Positions 36,218 through 48,626 of a DNA stretch of 64,000 bases are shown here, in pieces (position 1 is the stretch's first letter; each line of letters begins with the position of its first letter). Below the pieces are notes generated by a model. The model made no database searches, had not been told where the DNA came from, and saw nothing but the letters and a program-made list of their open reading frames with translations. The DNA is from Apostichopus japonicus (taxonomy: Eukaryota; Echinodermata; Holothuroidea; Aspidochirotida; Stichopodidae): positions 6,573,501-6,637,500 of the forward strand of contig NC_092563.1 in the NCBI RefSeq assembly GCF_037975245.1, given 5' to 3'. Made by a program: the position numbers and the translations under genes.

Positions 36218-39200
36218 ATGGATGATGATTCTGCTGAGCTGTGCGAGCCTGTTTCGCCAGACAGTTCTTCTACGGGAAGTCAACATGAGGAAGAGATGAG
36301 AGAGGCTGAAAACTCAGGAGGTACTGAACAGAAGATGGGGTCTGACTCAGACAGTAATGAGGAAATGGAAACTTCGGAACAACAAACCAACAACCAAGGA
36401 GGGAACATGGCATCAGCTGAGGATCAGGAGCAATTTGAAAGCTTTGAATCCCGGTTAGATTCAGATAATGACATGGAAAGTGAAACACGGGTATCAACTG
36501 TTAGTGATGAACAATCTGGTCATAATTTTGACAACCAGGAAATAGAGACAGAAGGTGACAGGGGTGTCAGTCCGATGCAGAGTAGTGTATCCGAGGTGAG
36601 CTCTGAAATTGAGCCAGACGAAGCAACAGGTACACCAGGGGGACAGAGGGAAATGGCAAACTGGGAGGAGGAAGGTGAAAAAACATTACAAGCAGACAAT
36701 ATCCGGGTAGACAGCCCCAAAGAGGAAAAACTAGATTATGGAGAAAGTGACGAAGATGATAATGACGAACTTCATGAACGTGATTTTGATAATGATGCAA
36801 ACATTCCTGAATATAAGAGTGGATTTCTGGGCTCAGGTATGCATGAAAGTTCAGGTAGTAATGTTCAGCTTGATAGAAGGAAATCACCTCTTCAAGAGGA
36901 AATGGAAGATGTCGATAATGTCTCCCAGGCAGAAGACGAGGAGTTCACCCCCAAATTGGATAGTCGAGAAGGTGAGATCGATGATGTCAGTGAACAGTCT
37001 GGTGAGGAGTCGGTCGAAGACCGACCCCCCGAGCCAACGGTGGAGTTTGAACCTGAGAACCAGTTCGAAGATGATGATGTGAAGAAAGACGAAGATTTAG
37101 ACGATGTAAGTGACCAATCGGACACCGATTTAGAAGAGGAAAGTAAAAGTGAGAGAGAGAAGACAATACCCAAAGAGCGAGTTCAAGATGACGACGTGCA
37201 AGAAGAATTAGATGATGTCAGCGACCAATCGGATGAAGAAGGCGATGAGGATGACGACATCGATGGTGGTGTTGGTGATGATGAAACCGCTAAAACATCT
37301 GCTGATGCACCAGGAGACTTGCAAGAAGCTGTCATTCCACCCGAGGAGCAAAACTTGGAGGAAAAGGATCTCGATGACGTTAGCGATTCTGAAGAAAGTG
37401 AATCAGCTCTTGACACCGAATCAGTGGCGAGAGAGGAATCCTCTATCACACCCGTCGTTCCTCCGATGGAAACCACCAAAGTGCTGGATGCAGTGGTGGA
37501 TGTGCATCACCATGGAGATGAGTTAGACTTTGAAGAGGAGTTAGAGGACAGAGAGGAGGCAGGAGCTGTTTTGGATGCACGGGAAAGGATAGAAGCGTTG
37601 AGGAAGCAGAAGGGCACAGACGTAAAACCTGACAAACAGCACGTTGAAGAGGAGTTGGAGAGTGGTGAGGAGGGTGAGATGGAAGATGAAGAAGACCAGA
37701 GCAAGGATGGAGAAGCTGGAGAAATAGAGGTACGTGGAGCGTGATCTCGGGAATTTGAATGTAACATGTTTAGAGAGAACTTGATGTCATTCTATGTAGC
37801 TTATCGTTGTGACGTTATCTCTCGCTCAACAAATGTACTTGAGTGCAAAAGACTAATTTTCATAGTAATTTTGTTTTGTTAGGGTAACAGTTTTCTTTAT
37901 ATGTTTGTCACATATTGACACTGTTGGTTTCATTGAGTTTATTTAATTTTTTTTGTATGCAAAGTTGGCCAGACATAGGCGCATATGTCGTGAAAGTGTT
38001 GTACTGTAGGGGAATGAAAATTTAATATGTTGCATACAACACCTCCATCCACTTTTCATTTGCAATTTGCAGCATTTATTTTTTGCCTCGATAGTCAACC
38101 TTTGTATTGTTTTGAAATTCTCTTCTTGGATAGGATGATGAAGCAGAGGAAGGAGAGGTGAAAGAACCAGGCGATAAAAAGCCTGCCGCAAAGCCTGTGT
38201 GTAGATTTTTCGCCAGAGGGCAGTGCACCTGGGGGCCTAATTGCCGATTCCTTCACCCAGGTGTCAATGACTTGGGTAAGTAAAAAAAAAAAATTTATTT
38301 TATTTATTTGAATTTTTATTTTATTTTCTTTTGTTTTCTTTTGTTATTTTGTTTTTTTCTTTTCTGTTCTTTTCTTGTCTTTTTCCGATACATACTTTTT
38401 ATGCTTTGGGGTTGTAGATTTCAATTTCCAAGTTCATGTCGATATCAGCTGGAGGCTTTCTTTGTGGTCATCCCAATAGAACATTTAAAAATGTTCGCAA
38501 GCTTTAAAAAGTGGAACCAAAAATGGCTTTTCATTTTCAGCATCTTTCTATTTGCTCTGTAGGTAACTACTCGTTGATAGACTTCAAGGAGATAGAGAAG
38601 AATACAGCAAAGCTGTTGAACAAAGATCTGAACCCTCCGCCCCCACCAGTGCAAGAGACACCCCCACCAGAGGACTTTGTAGTGGTAAGAAGACTATTTT
38701 CCATCATACTGCCTGCTGGGGCATACCCATTAGATCGGTGAATGAGAGGACTGCCTCTTCCTATACAAGGATGGAGGTTACTGTCGGTTTGGTAGGAGTA
38801 AAACATCCCAAACAACAGAGGGGTGAAGGCAGGGTAGGGGGATGGAGCAGAATGTAGGTCATAGGACAATTGCCCCTCCCCCCAACCCCAGCGCCCAACC
38901 CCCAAACACACACATAAATATGTACTCTCTTGAAGTCTCTTCTAAAGCATAAAAGTGAGAAACAAACATTAGTTTGTTCAAGATTTGGTTCCTCATTATA
39001 ACAACAGTGATTCATAAAGGTTAATTTACCAGAGGCTTAAATCACCTAGAAAGTACTAAAAGTGCATTTTGTATGATATTCTTTAACAAAAGTCTTCATC
39101 CTCCCTTGAAAACATACATTTATGTAAATGTGGAGTTTGTCTGCAATTTTAACACAGATGGAACATTACATACCCCCTCCTCCTATACCAGAGGAACCAC

Positions 39201-42200
39201 ACAGAGAGTCCGCCTGGGAGAGGGGAATCAGGCAAGCTAAAGAGGTAAGTTTGCTACCATAGCTTACACCACATCTTTCTTAACATTGTGATTCCTTTTT
39301 ATCAGATATATCTTTGATTTTTTGCTCTAACTTTTAGAGTATGGCTTGTTAATGAAGGTCTGACAATATTTGGCATGCATACATCCAAAGTAGGGGTGGG
39401 CAACCTTTTTGAATGAATGGGCCAGATATAAGGAGTGAAAAATTGACAGGGCCGCACCTAACCAACGACCTGCCATTGATTTCAAACATTTGATTCCGAG
39501 GACTTTCAAGCAATAGGTGTGTGTATACTAATCTGTATTCACAAAAACATAATGTCAATACAGTACAGTTTCTAATTAATGGTGATAATAGCCTGACAGC
39601 ATCACTAGTGCAGATAAATTCTAAGCAGCTAGCTGATGGTTTTCCCAGTACCTTTCATTTTGCCTCATTGGAATTGAAAAAATGGAAGGAAAAACCTCTC
39701 TGCCTTAAAAAAAGGAATCATTATGGGATGTACTGCGTTTGTGCGCTCACATTTTATTCAGTACACTTGTTTAATATCATTTTTAAGGCCAAAAAGAAAG
39801 TAGAGCGAAGGAAAGAGATGGGGATACGCGAAGAGCCGCAGTTCATTGTTGAGGAAACCTACGACGATTTTGACATGGAATCGGCGTTCCACCCGGATCT
39901 GCATAAATCGACAGCCGAACAGTACGGGTGAGTCTCTATCGTAGAGTCGCGATTTCTCTCGCACGAGGCGGAGGATTTGAAGTTATGCTGCGTATCAAAT
40001 CGCCGGAATAGCAGGGATATAATTTAAACGTTGAAATATTGCGTAGCAATTTTGAAGGCTATGAAATATACCTCTTATAAAATACTATGGTTTCTATGTA
40101 CAAAAACTGCACTTGTATAGCAACTTGCCCCATCTTGCGTAGCATTTTGCTATGAGATACTGGATGAATTATTCTGAGGCATAGTGCAACACATTTAGTG
40201 TTTGCATGATGTGTCTTGTTTGTATAGGGAATAGGTCTGGTACGTGTTCTTGCACAGAAATTATTACAGCGTTGAGTTACAATGCTCTAACCGGATTTCT
40301 TGCTTTTTTCTCGACAAGGATAGTTAGGGTCATTGTGTTTGATGCTTTAACTGATTTCAGGCATTAGGAGTGTCAATTTGATTGTTTCAGGGAGTCTCTT
40401 TGCAATTATGGAAACCAATCCCATTACATGACATACTGTATAATCCCAGCTGACTGCTATGGTGCTATATTTGTGTGATCGTTTCACTGTTGTGGGGGAG
40501 GGGTGGGTGGGGAGTGGGACAAATGGCTGTCTACAACCAAATAAACAATCCTGACATTTTCATTGCTGCATAAGCATGAGAGAAATTTGGAGATGTTAAA
40601 ATAGGTAATCGTGAATACGTTTCATGACCATGATATGGGCTTCGAGGCAATTTAATCCCAAGCTTAGCAAACTAGAAATGTTCAAGTTTTGAGAAAAAAA
40701 GTTCAAGCTCACCAATTCAATTGAAATAATTATCACCATTTTAATAATAAATTACATGGCACATGTGGAAGATACCATTGTCAACAGACCTCAGTTGGCT
40801 ATCATTTGTTCTGTTTCCTTATTCCAGCTACGGATTGGAACCTGACCCAGAGTACAATCCTCATAGAGAGATGAGAGAGCGGCGACGAGAGCCACGACCG
40901 CCCCCCAGACCGGAACCCCCTCCACCCCAGAAGAGACCCGAACCATATCATGAGGTATGTGACTATTATATGAGACTAAAAACACCCTGCCATGGAGTTG
41001 AAATGTCTTACAATCCTCTCAATTGTCTGGTATTGTTAAACAGGCATGAGCTTTTTCCGCGAATTCGCGGAATATCCGTGATTTCCTCTGGCACAAATAC
41101 TATTATCCTAAGACACTGTAGCATATGCAAATTAGAGCCTAAGTTGCCTGATTTTTTTTTTACCCCAGGCTCATCAATGGTTAAACATTGATCCACCCTT
41201 GCTCCCCCAATGGGGCTTAGATCCATCTATAGTCCCCTGCTAGATAAAGATTTCATCCTTAATCCCAACGTAGACATTAATCAATCCTAAATCTTCTGCC
41301 CTTCTTTCTTCGACATTCATGTTGTCAGCCGTCTTTGAAATTCCTATTGCAGCCAAAATTCAGAGAGAATAGAATCTCACGCAAGGAACAGTTTGGTAGG
41401 GAGTCTAACTCTAACAGACGACCTGCATCGGTCGTGGAGAGGTCGGCACCACGGAGCAACATTCCCAAGCATTACCCTCCACCAGAGAAGGCAGCATTCC
41501 AATACAGAGAGAGGCGAGAGGAGAGACCGAGGCCCCCGGAGACCGCTCGGAAGCCGGCTGACTCTTGGCAGGATCCGTGGGCAAGAACCAGATCACCCAA
41601 ACCAAAGTCTAAACAGCAAACCAAAACTAGGAACAGGTCAGGCTCACTGTCATCGGGGTCCTCAGTGTAAGTATCGTCTTATGATTGGGGTAGGTCCTTA
41701 GGGTTGTATTGATTGTTAATAGCAACGTAGAGTGGGTAGCAAGCTGATTAAAAGAGGAAAATGTCCAGGATCACTGTCATCTGGGTCCTCATTGTAAGTA
41801 TCGTCTGTGGCAACATGCTGCTTAAAAGAGGGACAGAGTCACTGGAATGGGTGGGGGATGGGGGGGAGGTCCTCAGGGATTTATTGATCGTTAATAGCAA
41901 TGTAGAGTGGGTAGCAAGCTGATGAAAAGAGGAAAAAGTCCAGGATCACTGTCATCGGTGTCTCAGTGTAAGTATCGTCTGTAGCAACATGCTGCTAATG
42001 GAGGTACAGGGTCATTGGAATGGGGGGAATGGGGGGGAGGTCCTCAGGGATTTATTGATTGTTAATAGCAATGTAGTGTGGATCAATTTAAAGACAAAAA
42101 ATGCCAGGATCACTGTCATCAGTTTCCTCATGGCTGTCTTTAGTTTGGTTTGCTTTATCCACCAAGTTAATACCCTCATGTTCCAACAGGCTCATCTACT

Positions 42201-45200
42201 CTTCGTGTTCACAACACTCTCCTCACTCATCGGTTCTTTGTGAAGGTTTAAACCTAGTTTTAATACAAAACTACTCTGTAAAGTCTGCACCTTTTCCAGA
42301 TGTCCAAGCATAACGAACATTCGGTGGTCTTGTTTTACAGATCCCGATCCAGGTCCCGTTCCTATTCTTCGGGCAGCAGCAGGTCCTCCTCCGCCAGCTC
42401 GTACTCATCCAAGTCGGAGTCCAGAAGCCCTTCCCCTCCCGTATCGAGAAAGACGAAACCAACAAAGCAGCTGGGTCTCCAACCAAGGTAAGACAGACAG
42501 ACAGACAGACAGACAGACATTAAACCTGAAATGTATCAAGTGGAATATTACTCATATATAGAGCTATATATGAGAGTTCAGAGTGTATGTGAGGAGAGGA
42601 GAGAAAAGGGAACAGCACTTCAGATTCCTGGTATGCAAATTTCGTCATGATCTTCCCTGCGTACAGCATATACCAACCGAATCCCCTGTTTTTGGCCAAA
42701 AAACATGGGAGATTGAATATCTACCCGAGTTGTTAACTCTAGCCATACTGATCGCTCCTCTGCACAGATTCATGATTAATAACACATAGTGTTCTATTTC
42801 AGTGGCCAAATTTGTCTTCACACAGGAAAGCTCACAGGTGCCCTCAAGGATGAATCCTAATGGAAGTACTTGGGGTAGTTTATGCTATCAAATTGTAACA
42901 AATTATTAATGCTTGAGTGAACTTGAAGACTGTTTATCAATAGGCAGGCTTGACCGTCTTGTTTTTGGCCTTGGTAACCCCAAGTTTCACTTTTATCATC
43001 TTGGCGACACCCCTCCCCCCTCCCCCAGCGGTGGCCGTTGTGGCCTCGTGAACGGGTTCCATGGGGAGGTGGTGTCCCCTTATTTTTAAACTTATGATAA
43101 GCCTTAAGGGTGCTTAGTTGTCAAATGGTGTATATTTTAATACACCTTTTGATGTTACTCATATCCAAGATATTTCCACAAATTATCGGCTCGTTTTTTT
43201 AGGCAACGCTGCAAGACAAACTTTGGCGACCCCTTAAATGGGTCCCACCCCCACCCTCCTGACATCCCACTTTGAATACTCAGGTGTTTACACATGATAA
43301 TAACATCTTCCTTTCCTGTTATCGTTTTGGTCTAGAGAGAGAATAGGGCCTGGCGTGAGAAAACCAATCGGAGAAGGCGTGAAGATGGGATTAAAGAAAC
43401 CACCAGGGTCGGTTGAGAAATCACAACCAGTCAAGAAGTTGGGCTTACAGTTACCACCACAGGTTAGAGAATGAAATTTTTGAGCAACTGCAATCCCCAA
43501 AGAGTGCTGTTTTTGTTCCTTTAGAAATACTGGGCAATTGCTAACGAAGAGGTGATCGGTATTCAATCTTTTCCTCCTGGTTTGGCATGAACTCGATTTT
43601 AGAAAATTTTCACGCATTAAAGACATACTGCATTTTCCGATCATCCTACACTCGCTATTTATTCGGGCCAGTCTAACTTGCCCTCTTGTTTTCCAGTTAA
43701 AAAGGAAACCATTTGTTCCCAAGATCATGTTTCTCCCTCTATCTTTTTTTATCCACAGAAATCAGCCAAATCATTCAGGAGATCCATCAGCAATTCTAGC
43801 ATCAGCAGCGCGAGTCGATCTCGTTCCCGTTCCCCGTCCAAATCGCCGGCGAGGTCGCGACCCCGACCTGCCGCCGTCGCAAAACCCCATGCGAGGAGGA
43901 GGCGGCGCAGCAGCTCGGGAAGCAGCCACGTCTCCATCTCCAGCAAGTCCAGCGCCGACTCGGACCACATGTACGCCAACCTGGCCAGCCCTGTCTCCTC
44001 ATTGAGCTCGCCGGATAGGATAACCAAGAAGAAAACTAAAGGTCTGTTCATTAGGAGCTTTATTTGTTCAGTACAGGAGGCAGTTTTTGTCTTTGAAGTG
44101 CCTCATCGTCGGTGATATAGCGCAGGCTAAATCATTCGTGAAATGTTTTCTGGAAATGGTCACTCGAGGTGGGAATCGGGTTACTGGACATCTATGTTTA
44201 AATCAAAGGGTAAATGTAAATGTCTAATGCAAAGGGGTTATTTAGCTGGTAAGTACATTCCATCAAGGTCAATGGCAGTATGATGATTAATACCTGCCTG
44301 ATTGCTTCCTTGTGGTAAGTCCACTAGCTTACATTTCGTATATTTTGGATCAGGCATGAGCTTTTCTGCGAATTCGCGGAATATCCATGATTTTCATTAC
44401 CTATGGATATCCAACCTGCAGGGGACAAAAACTATTATCCTAACACACTGTAGCATATGCAAACTGGAGCCTATACCGCAATTTTTGCAAAGTTCTGTGA
44501 TATTTTTTTTACCCCAGGCTCATCCCTGTTGGATATATCAATGGATACTTTGTCAGACCCGATTGAAAAACAATAATAAACGATGATAATAAATACATTT
44601 CTAAAGCACTGAAATAAAATTTAAAAAAAAATTGTTCAAGGCACTGAACAATGATACCATGAGTTGACATGGTGGGTCTTTTACATGCCCTTTAAAATAA
44701 TCTAATAGATATTTTATGCCCACTTGTCACCTCCTCTCAGAGGTGGGACAGCTACATGGGATCCTAAAGCCATCTCCACCACTCTCCCACCGACCTGTCA
44801 CATTGCTAAATTCTGTATACGAGGCTACTCGGCTTTCAGAAAATACAAAGATCGTTCCTCTCCTGCTGATGATGTCAAGTTTAGTCTACTTGTTAAAATA
44901 ATATTCTCTCTTTCGACAACAGCAGCCAAACAGAGAGAGAAGTTTCCATCCTCGAAACCATCGAGAACAAGTGACACAAGAGCCAGCAGGCCGAAGGCAA
45001 TGGTGATGGCGCCCTCCATGGAGGCATTTAGGGAACCCCCGATTCAGATCAAGAAAGCCAGCAAGCCTTCCCATCCAAAGGTCACACCAGAAGCAAAGTA
45101 AGCTGATTCTAATCTCATCACTAAACAAATGCTTTGTAAGTTTTCGAAATGTCCATTCACGATCGTATGGTGTGCTATTAGGAGCTACAGTTTGAGTCCA

Positions 45201-47047
45201 AGAAGATGTTAAATGGTGGAAACTTCTGATTCATTACAGAAAGCCAAAGAGATCTATGTAATGTCGATGGTGTGTATGTAAATATCACCTTTTCATATCG
45301 AGGTATTTGCCGTTCCGACCAGCATTGTTCTTTCTTCTTCTCTTCCGCTGATAAGTGCCGAGAGTTAAGTCGATTACTCTTTGAGCCTTAAAAGTCGCCG
45401 ATGCCCTCATTAATCACTATTTTCCCACTCTTTTTCGGTATAAATGTCACGTGTCATCCATTTCACATGAAACTATCTCAGACCCGCACAGGAAACACGT
45501 TTCGACAGGTTTATCCTCCTTAACCTGAAGTATCACCTTGATCGAGAGGCCTAGTCTATCAACCTTACACTAGCAGAACTGACTGGTTCGACTGCGAACG
45601 TGAAAAGAACGTCGTACCAAGTTTTCTTGTATAAATTGGTTAATGATTTCTTTGTCTTTGCTGCAGATCAAAGTTTACTTCAGCGCCAGCGCAGATGACA
45701 AGCAGGAATCCAGTGAAGCACACTACACACAAAGAGATCAAGCTCACATTGCTTAACAAGGTGAGTGGATATTTCCTCTCTGAACAAAATTGTCAGAGCT
45801 CCACACATTGTCCACACATTGTCAGAGCTCCAAACTTTTTATGTCATATCATGTTTACTGGGGTGATATCCACTGTTGATAGTAACCTCGGAGACTATGT
45901 GTAAAAAATTCCTACCCGGTCCAGACAGTTACTACACGGTGCACACATTATTAACCAATCCGGAAAACTTATGAAATTATAGAACCCAATCACTGACATG
46001 GCAAGACACAGATTGCTGAGAGAAATGGTTGGATAGGAAAATGGATGGGTCTAAGGAATTTGTACAAGTGGCCTGTAAATGCTGTTAACTTTCTTGTAAG
46101 GGTGCGGGGATCTTTCCTCTCTATCCTTGAGGTACCAATGAGGAATTACCAAAATTGTTACATAACAGTTTCTCATTTTACTCGGCAGCCCTCGTCCGAC
46201 GGTAAGAAGCGTTACGAAGTACTAGGCGACGGTGCTACAAAGAAAGTTAAACCAGTGGCTCCGGTCAAGCCCACCACAAAGGTCATGGTCGAGAAGGGTA
46301 AGTGAGCCCCTGAGCCCGTAAGCTCATGCAAAAGATCATCAGTGATGGCATGCGACACAAACAATACCATCTGGAAGGTATCTCAAACCCTGGGCAGCCA
46401 AAAATAAGATGGCTGTTTAAGAATCATGCAAATATTCTTCCCCCCCCCCTTCTTCCCAAAAAATCTTCCAATTTGGACAAATAATGAAATAAGAGTTATA
46501 TATCGGGGATGGGATGTTTTATTGCCATTTGGTATTATTTAGGTATCTGTATAGCTTTGCAGTAGCTGAAACCGGTCGTTTTAAATGGAATGAAATGTAG
46601 TTTGAGGGAGGAGGGAAAAAAACAACACTTTATTGTTTTACAGAACTGTCATCATTTAACTTACATTTACATTTAATTTACATAATTTTTGACATAATTT
46701 ACATTTAATTTACATTATTAATAGAGAGGAGACCTGCCGTCAAGCCACTGCTGCAGCCAGCCAAGAAATCCACCCCTTCGGCGATGGTGGCGCCCGTACG
46801 TACCGCAGCCGTGAAACCGAGCATAACGTCCGACAGATCAGAGAGGAAGAGACCGCCGTCTCCCTTCAAACAGAGGGAGCAGCCTCCGGCCAAGATGGCG
46901 CACAAGGCTGGATCGGGTGGAGCCAGCAAGAGCCGTGATCCGATCACGGCCAAGAAGGCGACAATATCCAGACGAGAGGAGATTCTAAAACAGCTGAAAG
47001 CAGTGGAGGATATGATTGCGAGGAAGAAAGCCAAAATGAAAGATTGA
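36218..47047 (+). CDS. ZC3H18: Zinc finger CCCH domain protein 18
   Basis: Fourteen coding exons: 36218-37729, 38134-38275, 38563-38684, 39158-39244, 39788-39927, 40828-40954, 41353-41666, 42341-42487, 43336-43462, 43759-44041, 44923-45097, 45667-45760, 46189-46297, 46725-47047. All phases agree and give about 1233 residues (human 953). The first exon (504 codons) is highly acidic with recurrent DDVSDQSD-like motifs. One CCCH finger lies at residues 527-545 (C-X7-C-X5-C-X3-H, CRFFARGQCTWGPNCRFLH) followed by PGVNDLGNYSLIDF. Then come Pro-rich, Arg-rich and Ser/Arg segments, EIKLTLLNK, and the C-terminal helix SRREEILKQLKAVEDMIARK. ZC3H18 bridges the cap-binding ARS2 complex to the nuclear exosome adaptor and is nuclear. 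The extra length is mainly the acidic N-terminus. Introns carry several MITEs and duplicated donor sites. Confidence 0.95.
39392..39640 (-). mobile_element. Partial hAT-type MITE, ZC3H18 intron 4
   Basis: Begins AGGGGTGGGCAACC, a classic hAT end, and matches the 62938-63319 element in reverse through GAATGAATGGG, CAGATATAAGGA, GACTTTCAAGCAATAGGTG and CTGACAGCATCA. The other terminal inverted repeat is missing. Confidence 0.75.
41041..41179. mobile_element. 139-bp micro-MITE with 6-bp TSD, ZC3H18 intron 6
   Basis: Starts CAGGCATGAGC and ends GGCTCATCAATG; flanked exactly by GTTAAA at 41035-41040 and 41180-41185. The interior holds a GCGAATTCGCGG palindrome and CACTGTAGCATATGCAAA, shared with the copy at 44351-44528. 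Confidence 0.85.
41635..42130 (+). repeat. Tandem duplications carrying the exon 7 donor, ZC3H18
   Basis: The end of exon 7 and the start of intron 7 (CACTGTCATC at 41645, then CTCAGTGTAAGTATCGTCT) recur at 41772 and 41947 with the GTAAGTATCGTCT donor sequence retained, and at 42111 with the donor lost. Unit spacings are 127, 175 and 164 bp. Units also share GGTCCTCAGGGATTTATTGA and AATAGCAATGTAG. Confidence 0.85.
42492..42519. repeat. (GACA)n directly after the exon 8 donor
   Basis: Seven GACA units start four bases after the intron begins (GTAA then GACA repeats). Confidence 0.95.
44351..44528. mobile_element. 178-bp micro-MITE with 6-bp TSD, ZC3H18 intron 10
   Basis: Starts CAGGCATGAGC and ends GGCTCATCCCTG, giving an 11-bp near-perfect inverted repeat; flanked exactly by TTGGAT at 44345-44350 and 44529-44534. 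Same family as 41041-41179. Confidence 0.87.
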
Positions 47048-48620
47048 AGAACCTGATAAAAAACACGGAAGGGGGTTTTGGTTGGAAGAAGAAGAAGAAG
47101 TTGACTCGATGTTTGAAGAGATCCATCACCGAGGCACATCCCGGTGGACGCGGTGAATAATTCCACCGTTAAATCTTCACTCAAGCAGGGTCAGTTTTGC
47201 CTGTTGTAAATCTACACTGTGTAAAATGTTATATACAGCAATGAACGGTAAACGATATTGGTTCAACGGCTGCACTCGAAAATATGGCATATTTCTGACC
47301 TCTCAATACTGTAAAAAATTTCCTCTTTTGACATTTTTGGATTTATTAATTTCAGGGGGAAAATCCATAGAATCTCCGTCGTTTGGCATAAATGGTGAGG
47401 GATCGACTTGCTTTGAATGATGAAATTCTCAAATGTTGCCATTGTGGAGAAAATATTTGTTGGCTTGGTTCAAAACATGAAGTACTATATCTGTTACATG
47501 TTTTGTTACCTGAAAATTCTACACTGCGAGTAGACCCAACTTTACAAACCATTAACAGACCAATCTAGCCCCTATTATCCTTCATCTTTTTAGTCAATTC
47601 CCTGTTTTTGTTTGTTTTTTGTTTCTCTTTTTGTCATTCTCCTTTCTTTTCTTGTTTTTCTAGTGTAAAATGTTTTATCGGTGAACACAGATTATTGACT
47701 ATTTTTTCATTTTTCCTCCAAGCAGTGTGGAAAATGAATTCCATAGAGCTCATAAACTCCATTTGCCAACCCCTTTGGTATAATTTTTTGCATCTATCTG
47801 GTCAAAGATGGGATGATAGAATGATAAACGTTGCACCATTCAGAAGACAAACATCGTCTTCTTCACCGTTTCACATCACTTGCAATAGTCGGAACTAAAA
47901 CCTAGATAATCGTGAACGGTTAACGTACCGGTATAATTCTCTTGTCCATATTCTGGTGTGTGTTTAAAGATCAGCTTTTCCCTTTCCTGTTTGCCACTGT
48001 GTTAACTGTTTCATTCGTCAGATGTACAGGTACATTCTGTTCGAAGGTCCTTAGTATTATTGCCTCAAGATTTTAGTTTAAATGCGAAAAAAATGGTAAA
48101 ACGTTTCCAGAGGTACAGTACTCTCCTGGAGGTCGTCGCCCTCCCAGATATTGTGGAGATATAAATTGGAGAAACACTTTTCGCATTGCTTTGTACATGT
48201 ACATTTGTACATTGCTTTGTACAAGTTTGTACATCAGTGACCATTTTCTAGCATCTTTCTAGCATATTTATGGGCAATACTGCTAACATTTATTACTCAC
48301 CTGTATCATATCTCAGCGGTCGCTGTTTTTTCACCGGAGATTGTTTAAGAATTTCTCACAATGATCAGTCTTTTTTGTAAATAATGAGGGTGTAGGACAT
48401 ACCTGCACACATCCACAAGTGAATGACATTTTTTTTTTTGGCATCCACAAACTACTGATGCTGAGATGTAATGGAAGTTAAAAATTGTATGAAGGAGCTT
48501 GATGGAGATTAACTAAAGCCAATAACCAGACTTGTGTGTTCTTCAGAAGGTTGTTAACCTCACTTTATCTTTAACAACCTTCTACTTTCAAAGAGAGCCA
48601 AAAAAAAAAAAAAAATTGTC

Positions 48621-48626
48621 AATAAA
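48621..48626 (+). terminator. Candidate poly(A) signal of ZC3H18
   Basis: AATAAA 1.57 kb after the stop codon, followed within 30-45 bases by a TGTTTGTAAATGT-type GU-rich element. It fits an ordinary cleavage site; an earlier site is not excluded. Confidence 0.5.

Noticed and set aside
36270-37767. Antisense and off-frame ORFs opposite ZC3H18 exon 1
   Set aside because: They mirror the acidic Asp/Glu codons (giving Ser-rich or Met/Ile-rich peptides) and are shadows of the real frame.
43678-43758. Upstream extension of ZC3H18 exon 10
   Set aside because: A pyrimidine-rich tract and CCACAG acceptor at 43758 with correct phase show it is intronic.
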